This document shows positions 41,340 to 50,312 of a stretch of 64,000 nucleotides of DNA, one piece after another. The notes beneath the pieces are model-generated. The model searched no databases. It saw nothing but the letters and a program-made list of their open reading frames with translations, and was not told the origin of the DNA. Both the position numbers and the translations under genes were made by a program. How positions within the stretch are numbered: the first letter of the stretch is position 1; each line of letters opens with the position of its first letter. The DNA comes from Xanthomonas sacchari (GTDB lineage Bacteria; Pseudomonadota; Gammaproteobacteria; Xanthomonadales; Xanthomonadaceae): assembly GCF_040529065.1 (NCBI RefSeq), contig NZ_CP132343.1, positions 2,232,001 to 2,296,000 of the forward strand, given 5' to 3'.

Positions 41340-42416
41340 ATGGCAGATAGTATCGAAGTGGACTTCTTGGGTGTAGAAACTTCCAAGAGTGGTGATGCCA
41401 TTGGTGTGCGTTATGAACTCAACGGCCGCACCAGGATTCACGTTGTGGACGGAGGCTATTTGGCGACAGGGGATCGCTTGGTCGACCACATCGCCAAGCA
41501 CTATGGCTCTGCGAAAGTTGATTCGGTGGTTCTGACCCACCCCGATAGTGACCACGCAAATGGATTGCGAAAGGTGCTCGAACGATGTGAAGTGGGCGAG
41601 CTTTGGATGCACCGTCCGTGGACTCATGCCGAAGAGCTCCTTTCGCGTTTCGAAACCTACAACTCAGTCGACGCGTTGCGTAGCCGGTTGCGCGCGCTCT
41701 ATCCGGGCCCTGCGGCGCTTGAAGAGCTGGCGCTTGAGAAGAATATCCCGATCCGTGAGCCTTTTCAGGGCGCTTACATCGGTGATTTCGTCGTGTTGGC
41801 ACCCACCCGCTCTCGCTACTTGGATCTGGTCGTGGCCTCTGAGCGGACTCCCGAGGCAGCCGATGATCGTTCATTGCTGGAGGCGTCACTCGAGGGATTG
41901 GCCGCGTTGGCAAAGGCGGCTAAGAACCTTGTCCAGGGCCTCTGGGGGCAGGAGTATTTTCCGCCGGGCGGAACGAGTGAGGAAAACGAGATGAGCGTTG
42001 TCCAAACGATCGTGGTCAATGGCAAGCGTGTGCTCCTTACTGGGGATACTGGCCGTGATGGCCTAAGCGAGGCTGCCGATTACCTAGAGATGCTCGGGGC
42101 TAAGCTGCCCGGCGTGTGGGGCTTCCAGGTGCCGCACCATGGTGGGCGTAGAAACGTAAACACTGAGGTGCTGAACCGCTGGTTGGGCGAGCCGCTGACA
42201 GCCGAGGAGCCCAACTACAAGTTCCTCGCCATTTGTAGCTCTGCAAAGGCGGACAAGGATCATCCGCGCAAGGTAGTCGAGCGCGCCATGATCCACCGCG
42301 GTGCACACTTCTCAAAGACGGAGGGTCGGAATGTCCTTCTGTCTATCGGCATTTCGCGCGAGGGCTGGTCAGTTCTCCCTCAAACTCCGTATCCGACCGA
42401 CTACGAACAGGACTAA
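41340..42416 (+). CDS. ComEC-type metallo-beta-lactamase fold hydrolase
   Basis: A 358-residue protein. The MBL motifs are intact: IHVVDGG (near residue 35), THPDSDHANGL (the HxDxDH form, near residue 66), LLTGDTG (near residue 235) and VPHHGG near residue 262. This variant resembles the competence ComEC/Rec2 hydrolase domain, a nuclease-type fold, but lacks the membrane channel. A G run (41330-41338) acts as ribosome binding site. It is followed 17 bp later by a membrane-protein gene. Free-standing proteins of this type are frequent in bacterial defence clusters; function here unknown. Confidence 0.8.
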   Translation: MADSIEVDFLGVETSKSGDAIGVRYELNGRTRIHVVDGGYLATGDRLVDHIAKHYGSAKVDSVVLTHPDSDHANGLRKVLERCEVGELWMHRPWTHAEELLSRFETYNSVDALRSRLRALYPGPAALEELALEKNIPIREPFQGAYIGDFVVLAPTRSRYLDLVVASERTPEAADDRSLLEASLEGLAALAKAAKNLVQGLWGQEYFPPGGTSEENEMSVVQTIVVNGKRVLLTGDTGRDGLSEAADYLEMLGAKLPGVWGFQVPHHGGRRNVNTEVLNRWLGEPLTAEEPNYKFLAICSSAKADKDHPRKVVERAMIHRGAHFSKTEGRNVLLSIGISREGWSVLPQTPYPTDYEQD

Positions 42417-42433
42417 GCGGCTGGGAGGCCTTG

Positions 42434-43198
42434 GTGACGAATCCTATTGCACTGACACAGATGCTCTCTTTGATGAGCGATCCATACGATCGAAATGCCA
42501 GGCTGGCACCAGCCCTAATCGTGTTGATGCCATTGACGGTATCGTTCATTGCGGCATTTCGCGAGGAACTCAGTGCCGTGCAACTGCTAACGACTGTGGT
42601 GGCAACGTTTTGCGCGCCCTTCTTGTTGTCTAGTGTAGTGCGATTCCAGGGCAAGAAGCTGGAGAGAAAGCTCGTTAAGAAGTGGGGGGCAATGCCATCA
42701 ACCATCCTCCTGCGGCATCGAGATGAACGCCTGAATCCGATCACCAAGGCCCAGTACCATCGAATCATCAAGGATAGATTGGGTATTGCTGTTCCTACAG
42801 CTGCCAAGGAGAGTAGTGATCCCAGCAAGGCGGATCATTCATACGATGCGGCCGTTGGAATTTTGCGGGAGAAGACAAGAGCTACCGAGGCCTTGGTGCT
42901 TCGTGAAAACATCTCATACGGATTCTTTCGGAACATGTCGGCCGTCAGGCCATTTGGTATAGCTACTTCTGTCGCGGGCCTTTTCCTCGGCACGGTCATG
43001 GCAGGGGTGTTGTCTTTCAATCCGTTGGGCCTCAACTGGCGCGGTCTGCATCACCCCGGATTTGAAGGTGGGGCAACACTTCTAGTCTCGGGATTGCTGT
43101 TGTTCTTATGGCTCACAAGCTTCAGTCATGGTCGGGTTGAGAGTGCGGCGTATGCGTATGCCGAGCGTCTATTGACGGCATTTGATCGCCTGCCATGA
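42434..43198 (+). CDS. Membrane protein partner of the MBL hydrolase
   Basis: A 254-residue protein from a GTG (VTNPIALTQ); GGGAGG lies five bases upstream. Membrane segments: about residues 25-43, 50-68, 178-200 and 214-233. A cytoplasmic loop contains NPITKAQYHRIIKDRLG and the conserved-looking HSYDAAVGILREKTR. No family recognised. The close spacing (17 bp) to the MBL gene suggests a two-gene unit: a hydrolase and a membrane component. Confidence 0.65.
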   Translation: MTNPIALTQMLSLMSDPYDRNARLAPALIVLMPLTVSFIAAFREELSAVQLLTTVVATFCAPFLLSSVVRFQGKKLERKLVKKWGAMPSTILLRHRDERLNPITKAQYHRIIKDRLGIAVPTAAKESSDPSKADHSYDAAVGILREKTRATEALVLRENISYGFFRNMSAVRPFGIATSVAGLFLGTVMAGVLSFNPLGLNWRGLHHPGFEGGATLLVSGLLLFLWLTSFSHGRVESAAYAYAERLLTAFDRLP

Positions 43199-43459
43199 GC
43201 TCAACTTGCAGCACAAGTGTTGACCCGCATCCGTGAGGAGCTGGACGGAACAATCATTAGGATGGATATCACTAAGTTTTAGACGACGTCAGTGGTTCGA
43301 ACAAGCATGTTGCTGTTGGTGCCACCTTGCTTCTTAACTGCTGCGTGAGCTGCGACACCCGTCTGCCATCGGGCTCCTCGCAAAGCAATGACAATCAGGT
43401 CTCGGCGCCTTCTTGTTTGTTACGACGAGTTTTGGGGGCGGTCGCTTATGGAGCGATGT

Positions 43460-44797
43460 ATGGATAAGAAAGTTGAAGTTGAAGTCGTATGTTATGCCTT
43501 GGAGGAGTTTGCCGTCGCCGTTGACAGCGCGCTTGGCAGTGTTTCAGCGACATTGTTGCAACACGTCGGCTGGATGGGTCCAGCGCTCACTCGCGATCAA
43601 GTTGCAGCAGTTCCAAGACGTCTAGCAAAGCGGCTGCGGGAGTCAGCCTTCGAGGTTGATGTCGAAAGTGAAGACCCAGACGAAAAGAGCCGGGCAAACC
43701 TAGTCACTAGCATCCCGGCTCAGCTCGCGGCGATAGAAACAAACTTGGTAAATCTCGCCAACAGCGATATCGGTCAAGCGGGATGGGCCTACTTTGAGAC
43801 GTTCAATCAGTGGGAACGCACCCTTTTTCCTGGAGAAGTATGGGCCGAGCCTGACCCAGATACGTTACCAGGCCGATTGCGGCGACAGCTGAAGACGACC
43901 GCGAAGGCTTTGGAATCCATTGTCATAGATCGCGAAACTCTAGAGGGCCAGCTTGAAGAAATCAGAAGCGGCGCTCAGATGATTGGAGACCTTCCGGTCG
44001 ATGCTGAGATGATCACAAACGCGCGGAAGGATGTAGCCGCCGCGCATCAATCTGCGGTGGAGGCGGCCTCGCAGTCGAAGAGCGCCGCACAGGAAGCTGA
44101 GAGCTCGGTGGGCCGGGTCAAGGCATTTGAGGCAGATGCCAAGAAGGTTTTGGAAGGAATCGAGGCAGTCTACAGGGCGACCACAAGCCACGCTTTGGCG
44201 GAGGCTTTCAACAGTCGGGGTAACGCGTTGAGGGCGTCGGTGAGGTGGTGGGTTGGTCTATTGATACTGGCTTTGGGGATCGGAGCATATCTTGGCTATT
44301 TGAGAGTGCAGGCAATCTCCGACCTGACCAAAGATCCAAGCTCACAGCAGTTTATGGCGCTGATATGGGTGCAGGTCGCTCTCGGCACCCTGTCCCTCGC
44401 TGCGCCACTTTGGGTTGCGTGGCTTGCTACCCGCCAGATATCGCAGCGATTCCGACTGGCCGAGGACTATTCCTTCAAGGCATCTCTTGCGACAGCCTAT
44501 GAGGGCTACCGACGTGAAGCCGCTCGGATCGATCCAGATTTTGAAAAGGACCTGTTTGGCTCCGCTCTTCGCCACTTGGATCAAGAGCCACTACGGTTTA
44601 TGTCTGATGCGGACCATGGAAGTCCTTACGCCGAGTTCTTTTCATCCCCTCTGTTCCGAGATGCACTGAAGAAGGTTCCAAATCTCTCTGAGGACTTGAA
44701 GGCGTTCGTGCTCAAGGCGGTTCGCCGGGCCGAGCAGCCGGCCAGATTCAGGACGAAGCAGCCACCGCCGGGCCACCAGCAAGGATACGAGGAGTAG
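43460..44797 (+). CDS. Coiled-coil membrane protein, unknown
   Basis: A 445-residue protein. Start at 43460 (GGAG six bases upstream) chosen over ATGs at 43388 and 43448. The middle is a long coiled coil (HQSAVEAASQSKSAAQEAES, about residues 190-240). Two hydrophobic helices follow near residues 265-285 and 302-328 (WVGLLILALGIGAYL, ALGTLSLAAPLWVAWL). The C-terminal 110 residues are soluble and helical. This plan resembles membrane-anchored sensors or effectors. No family recognised. A 261-bp gap precedes it, so it may have its own promoter. Confidence 0.65.
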   Translation: MDKKVEVEVVCYALEEFAVAVDSALGSVSATLLQHVGWMGPALTRDQVAAVPRRLAKRLRESAFEVDVESEDPDEKSRANLVTSIPAQLAAIETNLVNLANSDIGQAGWAYFETFNQWERTLFPGEVWAEPDPDTLPGRLRRQLKTTAKALESIVIDRETLEGQLEEIRSGAQMIGDLPVDAEMITNARKDVAAAHQSAVEAASQSKSAAQEAESSVGRVKAFEADAKKVLEGIEAVYRATTSHALAEAFNSRGNALRASVRWWVGLLILALGIGAYLGYLRVQAISDLTKDPSSQQFMALIWVQVALGTLSLAAPLWVAWLATRQISQRFRLAEDYSFKASLATAYEGYRREAARIDPDFEKDLFGSALRHLDQEPLRFMSDADHGSPYAEFFSSPLFRDALKKVPNLSEDLKAFVLKAVRRAEQPARFRTKQPPPGHQQGYEE

Positions 44798-44884
44798 TCC
44801 CTCGGGTTATGAAGTGGCAGCCGGTCCATCCATTGGTGTGTCCGGACTGGGAGTTTGGTCTCACCCTTGACCGCTGGAGAAATC

Positions 44885-46291
44885 ATGGAGCCGCTGCCAC
44901 TACCGTTGTTCGACGTGTTTGCCCTTGCCTTGCCTCGCGGGCTGGGATTCGGTGAGAACCCACCCAAGGGGGCATGGCGAAGCGCGGACTGGATCACGAT
45001 CTGTGCGCTAACGACGAACCGCACTTCCGGCAGGTTCGGTGTCTTGGTCATGCGCAGGCGGGAGGACGACGTATGGGCAATCCTTCGGAGAGAGGATGAT
45101 TCTTTCAGTGAGATGGAGGCCATGGCAATCATCTCGCAGGCTTGCGAGGAGCCCGCTACTAGGTTGCCGGTCTCGCCTGGCACAAAGCGGCGTCCGCCGC
45201 TTGTGGATCAGAACTCCAGAGAGCTCAGCGGGATCTTCAAGCTGTTGGCGCACCCCTGTAGGGAGCGGGGCGCGTGGATACTCAATCAGCTCTACTTGGC
45301 GATGCCAAACCCAGATGACAACTGGGCGAGCGACTGCCGGACTGGCAACTTCCATACTCGTCTCTGGGAGGCCCTCCTGTTTGCCAGCCTCCGAGAGCAG
45401 GGCTTGCTGGTCACGCAAGATCATCCGTCTCCGGATTTTCATGTGAGCAATCGCAACGGCGGGGAGGTATGGGTTGAGGCCGTGACCGCGAACCCGTCGG
45501 TTCCTTACGATCATGCCCATGCTCAGGAAGCGGAGCCACCCATTGATAGCAAGGAGCGTATGCTGGGCTCGGCAGCGGCGCGTTACGCAAAGACGCTGAA
45601 GAGCAAGATGGACAGGGGCTATGCACGTATGCCTCATGTCATCGGAAGGCCTTTCGCCATCGCCATCGCCGATTTCCACGCGCCCGGCTCCATGGTCTGG
45701 AGCAGGGTCGCCTTGGCAGGTTACCTCTACGGGTTCTACGCACGGGAGATGGAGGTTCAAGGCAAGCGGGTTGCAGTCGCGGAAGAGGTCTATACGCTTC
45801 CAGGCGAACCAAAGATTCCAGCGGGGCTTTTCTTCACTCCAGAAGGCGAAGAGCTTTCGGCTGTGATCTTCAGCCAGGGTGCCACGCTGGCAAAGCTTAG
45901 CCGGGTCCCGCTCTCCTTCGGTGCTCCTTCTTCTGGCTATCGCTACGTTCGCTTCGGGGAGCTTAGTGATTTCACGCCGGGTGCGTTGCGCGGTATCCCG
46001 TTTTCCATGGACGTGAACACAGACGAATACCGCGCGCTATGGACACCTTACGGCTATGAGCCGTGGACGGCCGAGATGGAGGTTTTCCACAACCCAAATG
46101 CAAAAAATCCGCTGAACCCAGCGCTGCTTCCAGAAGCGGCGCACTGGCTTCCGGTTGATGGCGTGATGGACTGCAAAATGTTCTTCAAGAACACCGTTCT
46201 GAGATCAAGAACTTTGATCCAGGGCACCGAACAGCCTGTCCCGACTGTTGATGACCTGATGTTCCAGGAGACAAGCGACAGCGAAGATTGA
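44885..46291 (+). CDS. Uncharacterised protein with PD-(D/E)XK-like segment
   Basis: A 468-residue protein from the ATG at 44885 (GGAGA five bases upstream). The stretch near residues 165-200 reads TRLWEALLFASLREQGLLV, SPDFHV and GEVWVEAVTANP, an arrangement like restriction-type nucleases (Glu, then PD, then E-x-x), but the usual lysine of the E-x-K is an alanine, so activity is uncertain. The remainder has long strand-rich sections. I know related proteins only as conserved hypotheticals. It closes the four-gene set that starts with the MBL gene, 88 bp after the coiled-coil gene. Confidence 0.6.
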   Translation: MEPLPLPLFDVFALALPRGLGFGENPPKGAWRSADWITICALTTNRTSGRFGVLVMRRREDDVWAILRREDDSFSEMEAMAIISQACEEPATRLPVSPGTKRRPPLVDQNSRELSGIFKLLAHPCRERGAWILNQLYLAMPNPDDNWASDCRTGNFHTRLWEALLFASLREQGLLVTQDHPSPDFHVSNRNGGEVWVEAVTANPSVPYDHAHAQEAEPPIDSKERMLGSAAARYAKTLKSKMDRGYARMPHVIGRPFAIAIADFHAPGSMVWSRVALAGYLYGFYAREMEVQGKRVAVAEEVYTLPGEPKIPAGLFFTPEGEELSAVIFSQGATLAKLSRVPLSFGAPSSGYRYVRFGELSDFTPGALRGIPFSMDVNTDEYRALWTPYGYEPWTAEMEVFHNPNAKNPLNPALLPEAAHWLPVDGVMDCKMFFKNTVLRSRTLIQGTEQPVPTVDDLMFQETSDSED

Positions 46292-46353
46292 TGTTTGGTA
46301 GGAGCGGGCACTTATCGCAGCACGTCTGCGAGTCACTTCGCAGCTCCGTCGCT

Positions 46354-46677
46354 TTAGTGCAGACCTCGAGAGCCTCGGGCTACGTCGAGGAGGAGTGGCT
46401 TGCCGCGCTCGACAGCGAACTGTCGCACAGATGGTTCGGATCGGGTGTCCATATGGTTTAAAAGAACGCCCAACAGCTCATCGCCACTGATCTTGTCCGC
46501 GCCAGCTAGAACCACGAGTTCCGCGATGCGTTTGCGGCGCTTCGCTTGCTCGCGCTTTTCAAGGTCCTTTGCTTTGCTATCTCGCTTCTGCCGCGCCAGC
46601 AAGTCCCTCGCTTGTAGTTGGGCTAGTCGTTCGGTCGCACGCGCAATGCGGTCTTGGTAGTGGTCGATGGCGCTCAT
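46354..46677 (-). CDS. TraD-like mobilization protein
   Basis: A 107-residue, highly charged helical protein (SAIDHYQDRIARATERLAQL start; Lys/Arg-rich KRDSKAKDLEKREQAKRRKR). The second part, VVLAGADKISGDELLGVLLN, is typical of the small TraD/conjugal transfer proteins of MobQ systems. I use the ATG complementary to 46675-46677; the longer frame would add seven residues. It is divergent from the relaxase, with the oriT candidate in between, as in many mobilizable plasmids and islands. Confidence 0.78.
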   Translation of the reverse strand: MSAIDHYQDRIARATERLAQLQARDLLARQKRDSKAKDLEKREQAKRRKRIAELVVLAGADKISGDELLGVLLNHMDTRSEPSVRQFAVERGKPLLLDVARGSRGLH

Positions 46678-46807
46678 ATGATTCTCCTGCGGATGCACGA
46701 TCAGTCAAACAGAGAAATGAGCGTCGTCAAGGATCCTTGCGAATTCGATTTTTGACGTGGCCGTTTAGCCGCTGGCGGCTGAAATGGGTGCCTCAAAGCG
46801 AAATGCA

Positions 46808-46850
46808 AGAGCGCACCTAGGTGTCACTGCGTGACACGTGCGCAAAGGGC
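46808..46850 (-). other. Candidate oriT (MobQ type)
   Basis: On the minus strand the inverted repeat GTGTCAC-GCA-GTGACAC (46837-46821) is followed by C and TAGGTGCGCTCT, ten of twelve bases like the nic region of RSF1010-type oriT sites as I recall them (TAAGTGCGCCCT). It lies between the divergent TraD-like and relaxase genes, where oriT is expected. Confidence 0.6.
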
Positions 46851-46943
46851 TTCGCCCCTTGAACCCCAAGCGCCGGCGGCGCTTGCGCAAATCAAAAGCC
46901 AAGGCATAAACGAAGCAACCCCACTGCTTCGGAGCAACACCTC

Positions 46944-48554
46944 ATGGCCATCTACCACGCCAACGTAAAAACATTCAGCCGCGCCAAAGGACATTCGTCC
47001 ATCGCGGCGGCCGCCTACCGCGCTGGCCTGCTTCTCGAGGACGAGAAGACCGGGCAGCGCCACGACTACCGCCGCCGGGACGGCGTGGTCGAAACCCGCT
47101 GCGTCGCCCCCGAGGACGCGCCCGACTGGGCCCTGGTCCCCGCCGAGCTCTGGCCGGCGGTGGAGGCGGCCGAGCGGCGCAAGGATGCCACGATCGCGCG
47201 CGAGTTCGAGTTCGCGTTGCCCCACGAACTCGACGAGGCGCAGCGATCGGCGTTGGCCATGGAGGTCACCCGCGCCTTGGTGGCCCGCTATGGCTTCGCG
47301 GCGCAGGCGAGCATCCACAGCCCAGGCAGCAAAGACGGCTTGAACTGGCACGTCCACGTCTTGGCAACGACGCGGCGCATGGGGCCGGACGGTTTCACGG
47401 AAAAAACCAAGGAGCTGGACGGTGGGCCTTCTGGCCGGGTGGAGGTGCATTGGGTCCGCGAACTGATCGCCACGACCGTCAATGCCTACCTCAGGGCGGC
47501 TGACCTAGGAATCCAGGTGGATCACCGTAGCCTTGAGGCGCAGGCTGGCGAAGCCCTGGCCCGCGGCGATCTGGTCGCCGCTGCCGTGCTCTCGCGGGAG
47601 CCCACCAAACACGTGGGCAAGAACGCGACCGCCATGGCCCGACGGGGACAGGCGTCCGAACGCGTGGAAGCGAACAGCCGAATCGAAGAGGCGAATGAGC
47701 AGACCTTCCAAAAGCTCATCGCCGTCTTCGAAAACGAGGAGCGAGCGGTGGAAGTGCCCGATGGCCACAGCCACGAACAGGCCCAACGGGAACTCCGACG
47801 TCCAGCGGCCGTGCTGCCCCTGTCGCTGGGCCGCGGGGCAGGGCACATCGAGGTCTCTCGCAACATGGGGCCCATCGCCCAACGGCTGGGGTTGCTGGAG
47901 GAGACCGCTCCCGGGGCGCCACGCCCGGAGCCGGTTTCCATCCCGGCGCTCGTCGCGGAGCTGAGCCAGGAGTGGGGAGCGCTGCGCCACGAGGCAGTCG
48001 CGCGGGCGCTTCACGCCACACGCCAGCTCTTGGCTTGGGCGGCCGAGCGTGCCGCGGCGTTCGCCGAGCACGCCCGGCTCCGCTCAGACTTGCTGGAGTT
48101 GTCACGGCGGTTACGCCGTTTCAAGGCCGGCTTGACCAGGTTCGGCCGACGCCTGCAGGCGGAGCAACGCGCCTCCAGGCTCCGCCATCTGGCGGAGCGG
48201 TCTTGGGAGGACTTCACCGTCAACAATCCGCAGCCTGGCACGTCATGGACGGAGCAGGATTGGAAGCAGCGGCGGGCGTGGCGCTTGAGCACGCTGGAAA
48301 AGCGGACGGCCGAGCTGGCGGAAGCGCGGGCCCGGGTCACCCCGGAGCAACAGGCCTTTTGCGAAAAGGAGGCGGCAGAGAGTGGCCGCCTCCTGGAGGT
48401 CTGGAGCAAGGAGATGCTCGGGCGCTATCCCCTCGAGCTCGACCGACCGCTGGTCTTTGGACTCCAGGAGGCTCAGCCGACTGCGCTCGACGACCTGCCG
48501 ACCCTGGACCTTGAACCGAGTGGCCCCCGACCACCGCGCCCCCGCCTCCACTGA
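46944..48554 (+). CDS. MobA/MobL (MobQ) relaxase
   Basis: A 536-residue protein. The relaxase domain occupies about residues 1-220: AIYHANVKTFSRAKGHSSIA start, AAYRAG (probable catalytic Tyr region, near residue 26) and the histidine motif NWHVHVLATTRR (near residue 132). The rest is helical with Arg-rich segments. It nicks oriT and leads the strand during mobilization by a helper. No helicase or primase domain is recognised. A terminator follows. Confidence 0.92.
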   Translation: MAIYHANVKTFSRAKGHSSIAAAAYRAGLLLEDEKTGQRHDYRRRDGVVETRCVAPEDAPDWALVPAELWPAVEAAERRKDATIAREFEFALPHELDEAQRSALAMEVTRALVARYGFAAQASIHSPGSKDGLNWHVHVLATTRRMGPDGFTEKTKELDGGPSGRVEVHWVRELIATTVNAYLRAADLGIQVDHRSLEAQAGEALARGDLVAAAVLSREPTKHVGKNATAMARRGQASERVEANSRIEEANEQTFQKLIAVFENEERAVEVPDGHSHEQAQRELRRPAAVLPLSLGRGAGHIEVSRNMGPIAQRLGLLEETAPGAPRPEPVSIPALVAELSQEWGALRHEAVARALHATRQLLAWAAERAAAFAEHARLRSDLLELSRRLRRFKAGLTRFGRRLQAEQRASRLRHLAERSWEDFTVNNPQPGTSWTEQDWKQRRAWRLSTLEKRTAELAEARARVTPEQQAFCEKEAAESGRLLEVWSKEMLGRYPLELDRPLVFGLQEAQPTALDDLPTLDLEPSGPRPPRPRLH

Positions 48555-48555
48555 A

Positions 48556-48592
48556 ACAACGGTGCCCCGCTTGCGGGGCACTTTGTTGTTGG
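48556..48592 (+). terminator. Terminator after the relaxase
   Basis: TGCCCCGC (48563-48570) and GCGGGGCA (48573-48580) pair tightly, with AACAA/TTGTT extending the stem. Confidence 0.85.
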
Positions 48593-48607
48593 GGCGGCGG
48601 TGGCGGA

Positions 48608-48982
48608 TCAGTGGAGTGTCGGCTTCTTCTTGTTCGCCACCGGATCGGGAGCCGCTTTGCGTCGGCGGTTCTTGCGCCACTCTTCGACGGACGGGATATC
48701 GCGCACCACGACCGCCTCCCGGGTGCGGATCTCTTGCAGGCGCGGTGCTTGCGACGGGGAGGGCGACGCTGGTGGCGGCAGCGTCGGGGCCGGCGTCGGT
48801 GGGGCGTGGTCGTGCACCGGTGGGGCGGAAGAGCCGCCGCGGTATTGGCGCATCATTTCCGCGGCCACTTCCAGGGCGTGCCGGATGTCGTCGACACGAT
48901 CGGGCAAGCGGCAGTGCCGCTCCTGGCAAAGGAGTCCGCTGATGAGGCGGCTGGCGATTTGAAGGGTGAGTTCGGACTGCAT
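48608..48982 (-). CDS. Hypothetical protein of the mobilization region
   Basis: A 124-residue protein. The first 60 residues are helical (LTLQIASRLISGLLCQERHC, VDDIRHALEVAAEMMRQY), the middle is a long Pro/Ala/Ser linker (PPTPAPTLPPPASPSPS) and the end is basic (EEWRKNRRRKAAPDPVANKKK). I chose the ATG complementary to 48980-48982 after a GGAG. It may be a small DNA-binding or scaffold protein tied to the relaxase. No family recognised. Confidence 0.6.
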   Translation of the reverse strand: MQSELTLQIASRLISGLLCQERHCRLPDRVDDIRHALEVAAEMMRQYRGGSSAPPVHDHAPPTPAPTLPPPASPSPSQAPRLQEIRTREAVVVRDIPSVEEWRKNRRRKAAPDPVANKKKPTLH

Positions 48983-49371
48983 GGATGCTCCTTGGAGCCT
49001 GTGGAAGGAGCTTTCATCCAAGCACCAAGTCGCTATACCGCAAGTGCAAATTTCAGAGCTATTTCACAAATATAAATAGGCGCTGCAAAGTTGGCTTTCC
49101 CATGTCTGAAGACACCTAGAAGGAGTCAATGGACAGCCAACGATCAGCAATCGCCAGGCGTCCTGCTGCTGAGAGTGCCCTCCTCATCCCGCTCCGTGGG
49201 CGGCCGCGCATCGGTCGTCGCACAGCGAGCGGAATGGGCCGCAGGGGGATCCACATTGCAGGCTGCCTCGGCTACGATCCCGGACGCAGGACCATCCCTT
49301 GGGCACTATTTGCGGGTGTCCAGGTGGGAAAAGACAATTGGCATCAATGGGTTAGAGGACGCTGAATTGTG
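48983..49371. other. Gap at the right end of the island
   Basis: A 389-bp stretch with no credible gene. The left part is AT-rich (promoter area for the minus gene); the remainder shows only short overlapping frames. Confidence 0.5.
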
Positions 49372-49544
49372 TCCCTCTCACTCCGCCAGTGTCAAGGAAA
49401 CGCCCGCAAATCAACGATTTGCGGGCGTTTTTCTTTTTCGCCACCTTGGACACTCGCTTGCACACTTCCATGCGAGTAACGCACGACCTCACGCGCGGCG
49501 AGACCGGTCGCTACGACGTTCGTTTGCGCGTTTCTGCTGACCTG
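49372..49544 (+). repeat. Right copy of the att-integrase direct repeat (attR)
   Basis: Matches 22035-22207 with about seven mismatches in 173 bases at a constant offset of 27,337. It begins with the 17-base tRNA-Ser end and includes the terminator, here perfectly paired. Sequence beyond 49544 keeps weaker similarity to the integrase. Confidence 0.9.
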
Positions 49545-49620
49545 TTAGGCACAGTTCGAGCGCACGGTCTTCAGTGCAGCACTGAAGTGACGTGCGATGC
49601 GCCGTGCTGCTGCAGCGACG
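49470..49620 (+). pseudogene. Decayed start of a second tRNA-Ser integrase
   Basis: The ATG at 49470 corresponds to the integrase start at 22133. The reading MRVTHDLTRGETGRYDVRLR is close to it, then similarity falls off through about 49,610 with frame breaks. It is the residue of an older element that used the same tRNA before the present island inserted. Confidence 0.75.
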
Positions 49621-50312
49621 TCATACTCGCCTCTGCGCGTCCGCATGGTGGCGGGTGAGCGCTGACGCGCCTTGCAGGAGTTCGAGCAGACGGTATCGCG
49701 CATGTCGGTGCTCAAGGAGCCGGTGATGAGCGCAGCGCCCTTGACGTGTTGCATGACGAAGCTCGGAGCGTGCCGCTACGTTCAAGCTTCCGTGGGCATC
49801 CGCCGTGGGCCGTGGAGGATGAAGGCGAGGGCAATCGCTGCCACGCAATGTCATCGATCGCGCAGCGCCAAATCCTGTTCTAGGCGGCGCAGCCAGCGCG
49901 CCCTGACGCGCAGCCCATCCTGCCGGTATCGATCGACCGTCTCTCCGCGGTGTGTCCCTGTCGATGATGGGCGTGAGTTAGGTCGCGCTACTGCGTTTGC
50001 TTTCCGAGTTCGTCTGGACACACGCGATGACGGTGGCCACGTGTGGGTTGCAGTGTGCTTCATGTCGTTCCAGCCACGCATTTGCGCTGCTCATCTTGCG
50101 CCCGTCGCGTGTCGCGGTTGCAGGCTTCGCTCAGCAACGGTTGACGCGACGCCTCGTTGGGATCGAAGCGCTTGAGCATGCAGGCCGGAAGCTCGCGGTG
50201 ACATTGAGTCGCAGGGGATGGTGGCGATCCATCGATTGATTCCCATGCCCTGTCACGAAAAAATGTGCGTCGTCGCTGGATCGCGACGTTTCCTTCTTGC
50301 TCTGGTATCGAG
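49621..50312. other. Decayed stretch right of the island, no gene recognised
   Basis: About 690 bp where only short conflicting frames occur. It probably holds debris of the older element. Confidence 0.4.

Larger units (their letters stand above)
22052..49388. mobile_element. 27-kb integrative mobilizable element in tRNA-Ser
   Basis: Bounded by the tRNA-Ser 3' end and a 17-base copy of it at 49372-49388. It has a tyrosine integrase at the tRNA end, a MobQ-type relaxase, a TraD-like protein and an oriT-like site at the other end, but no type IV secretion genes, so it would need a helper to transfer. Parts are clearly lower in GC than the core. A second integrase and integrase remnants inside point to assembly from several elements. 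Cargo includes nucleases, a retron-like system and an effector-immunity pair. Confidence 0.85.
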
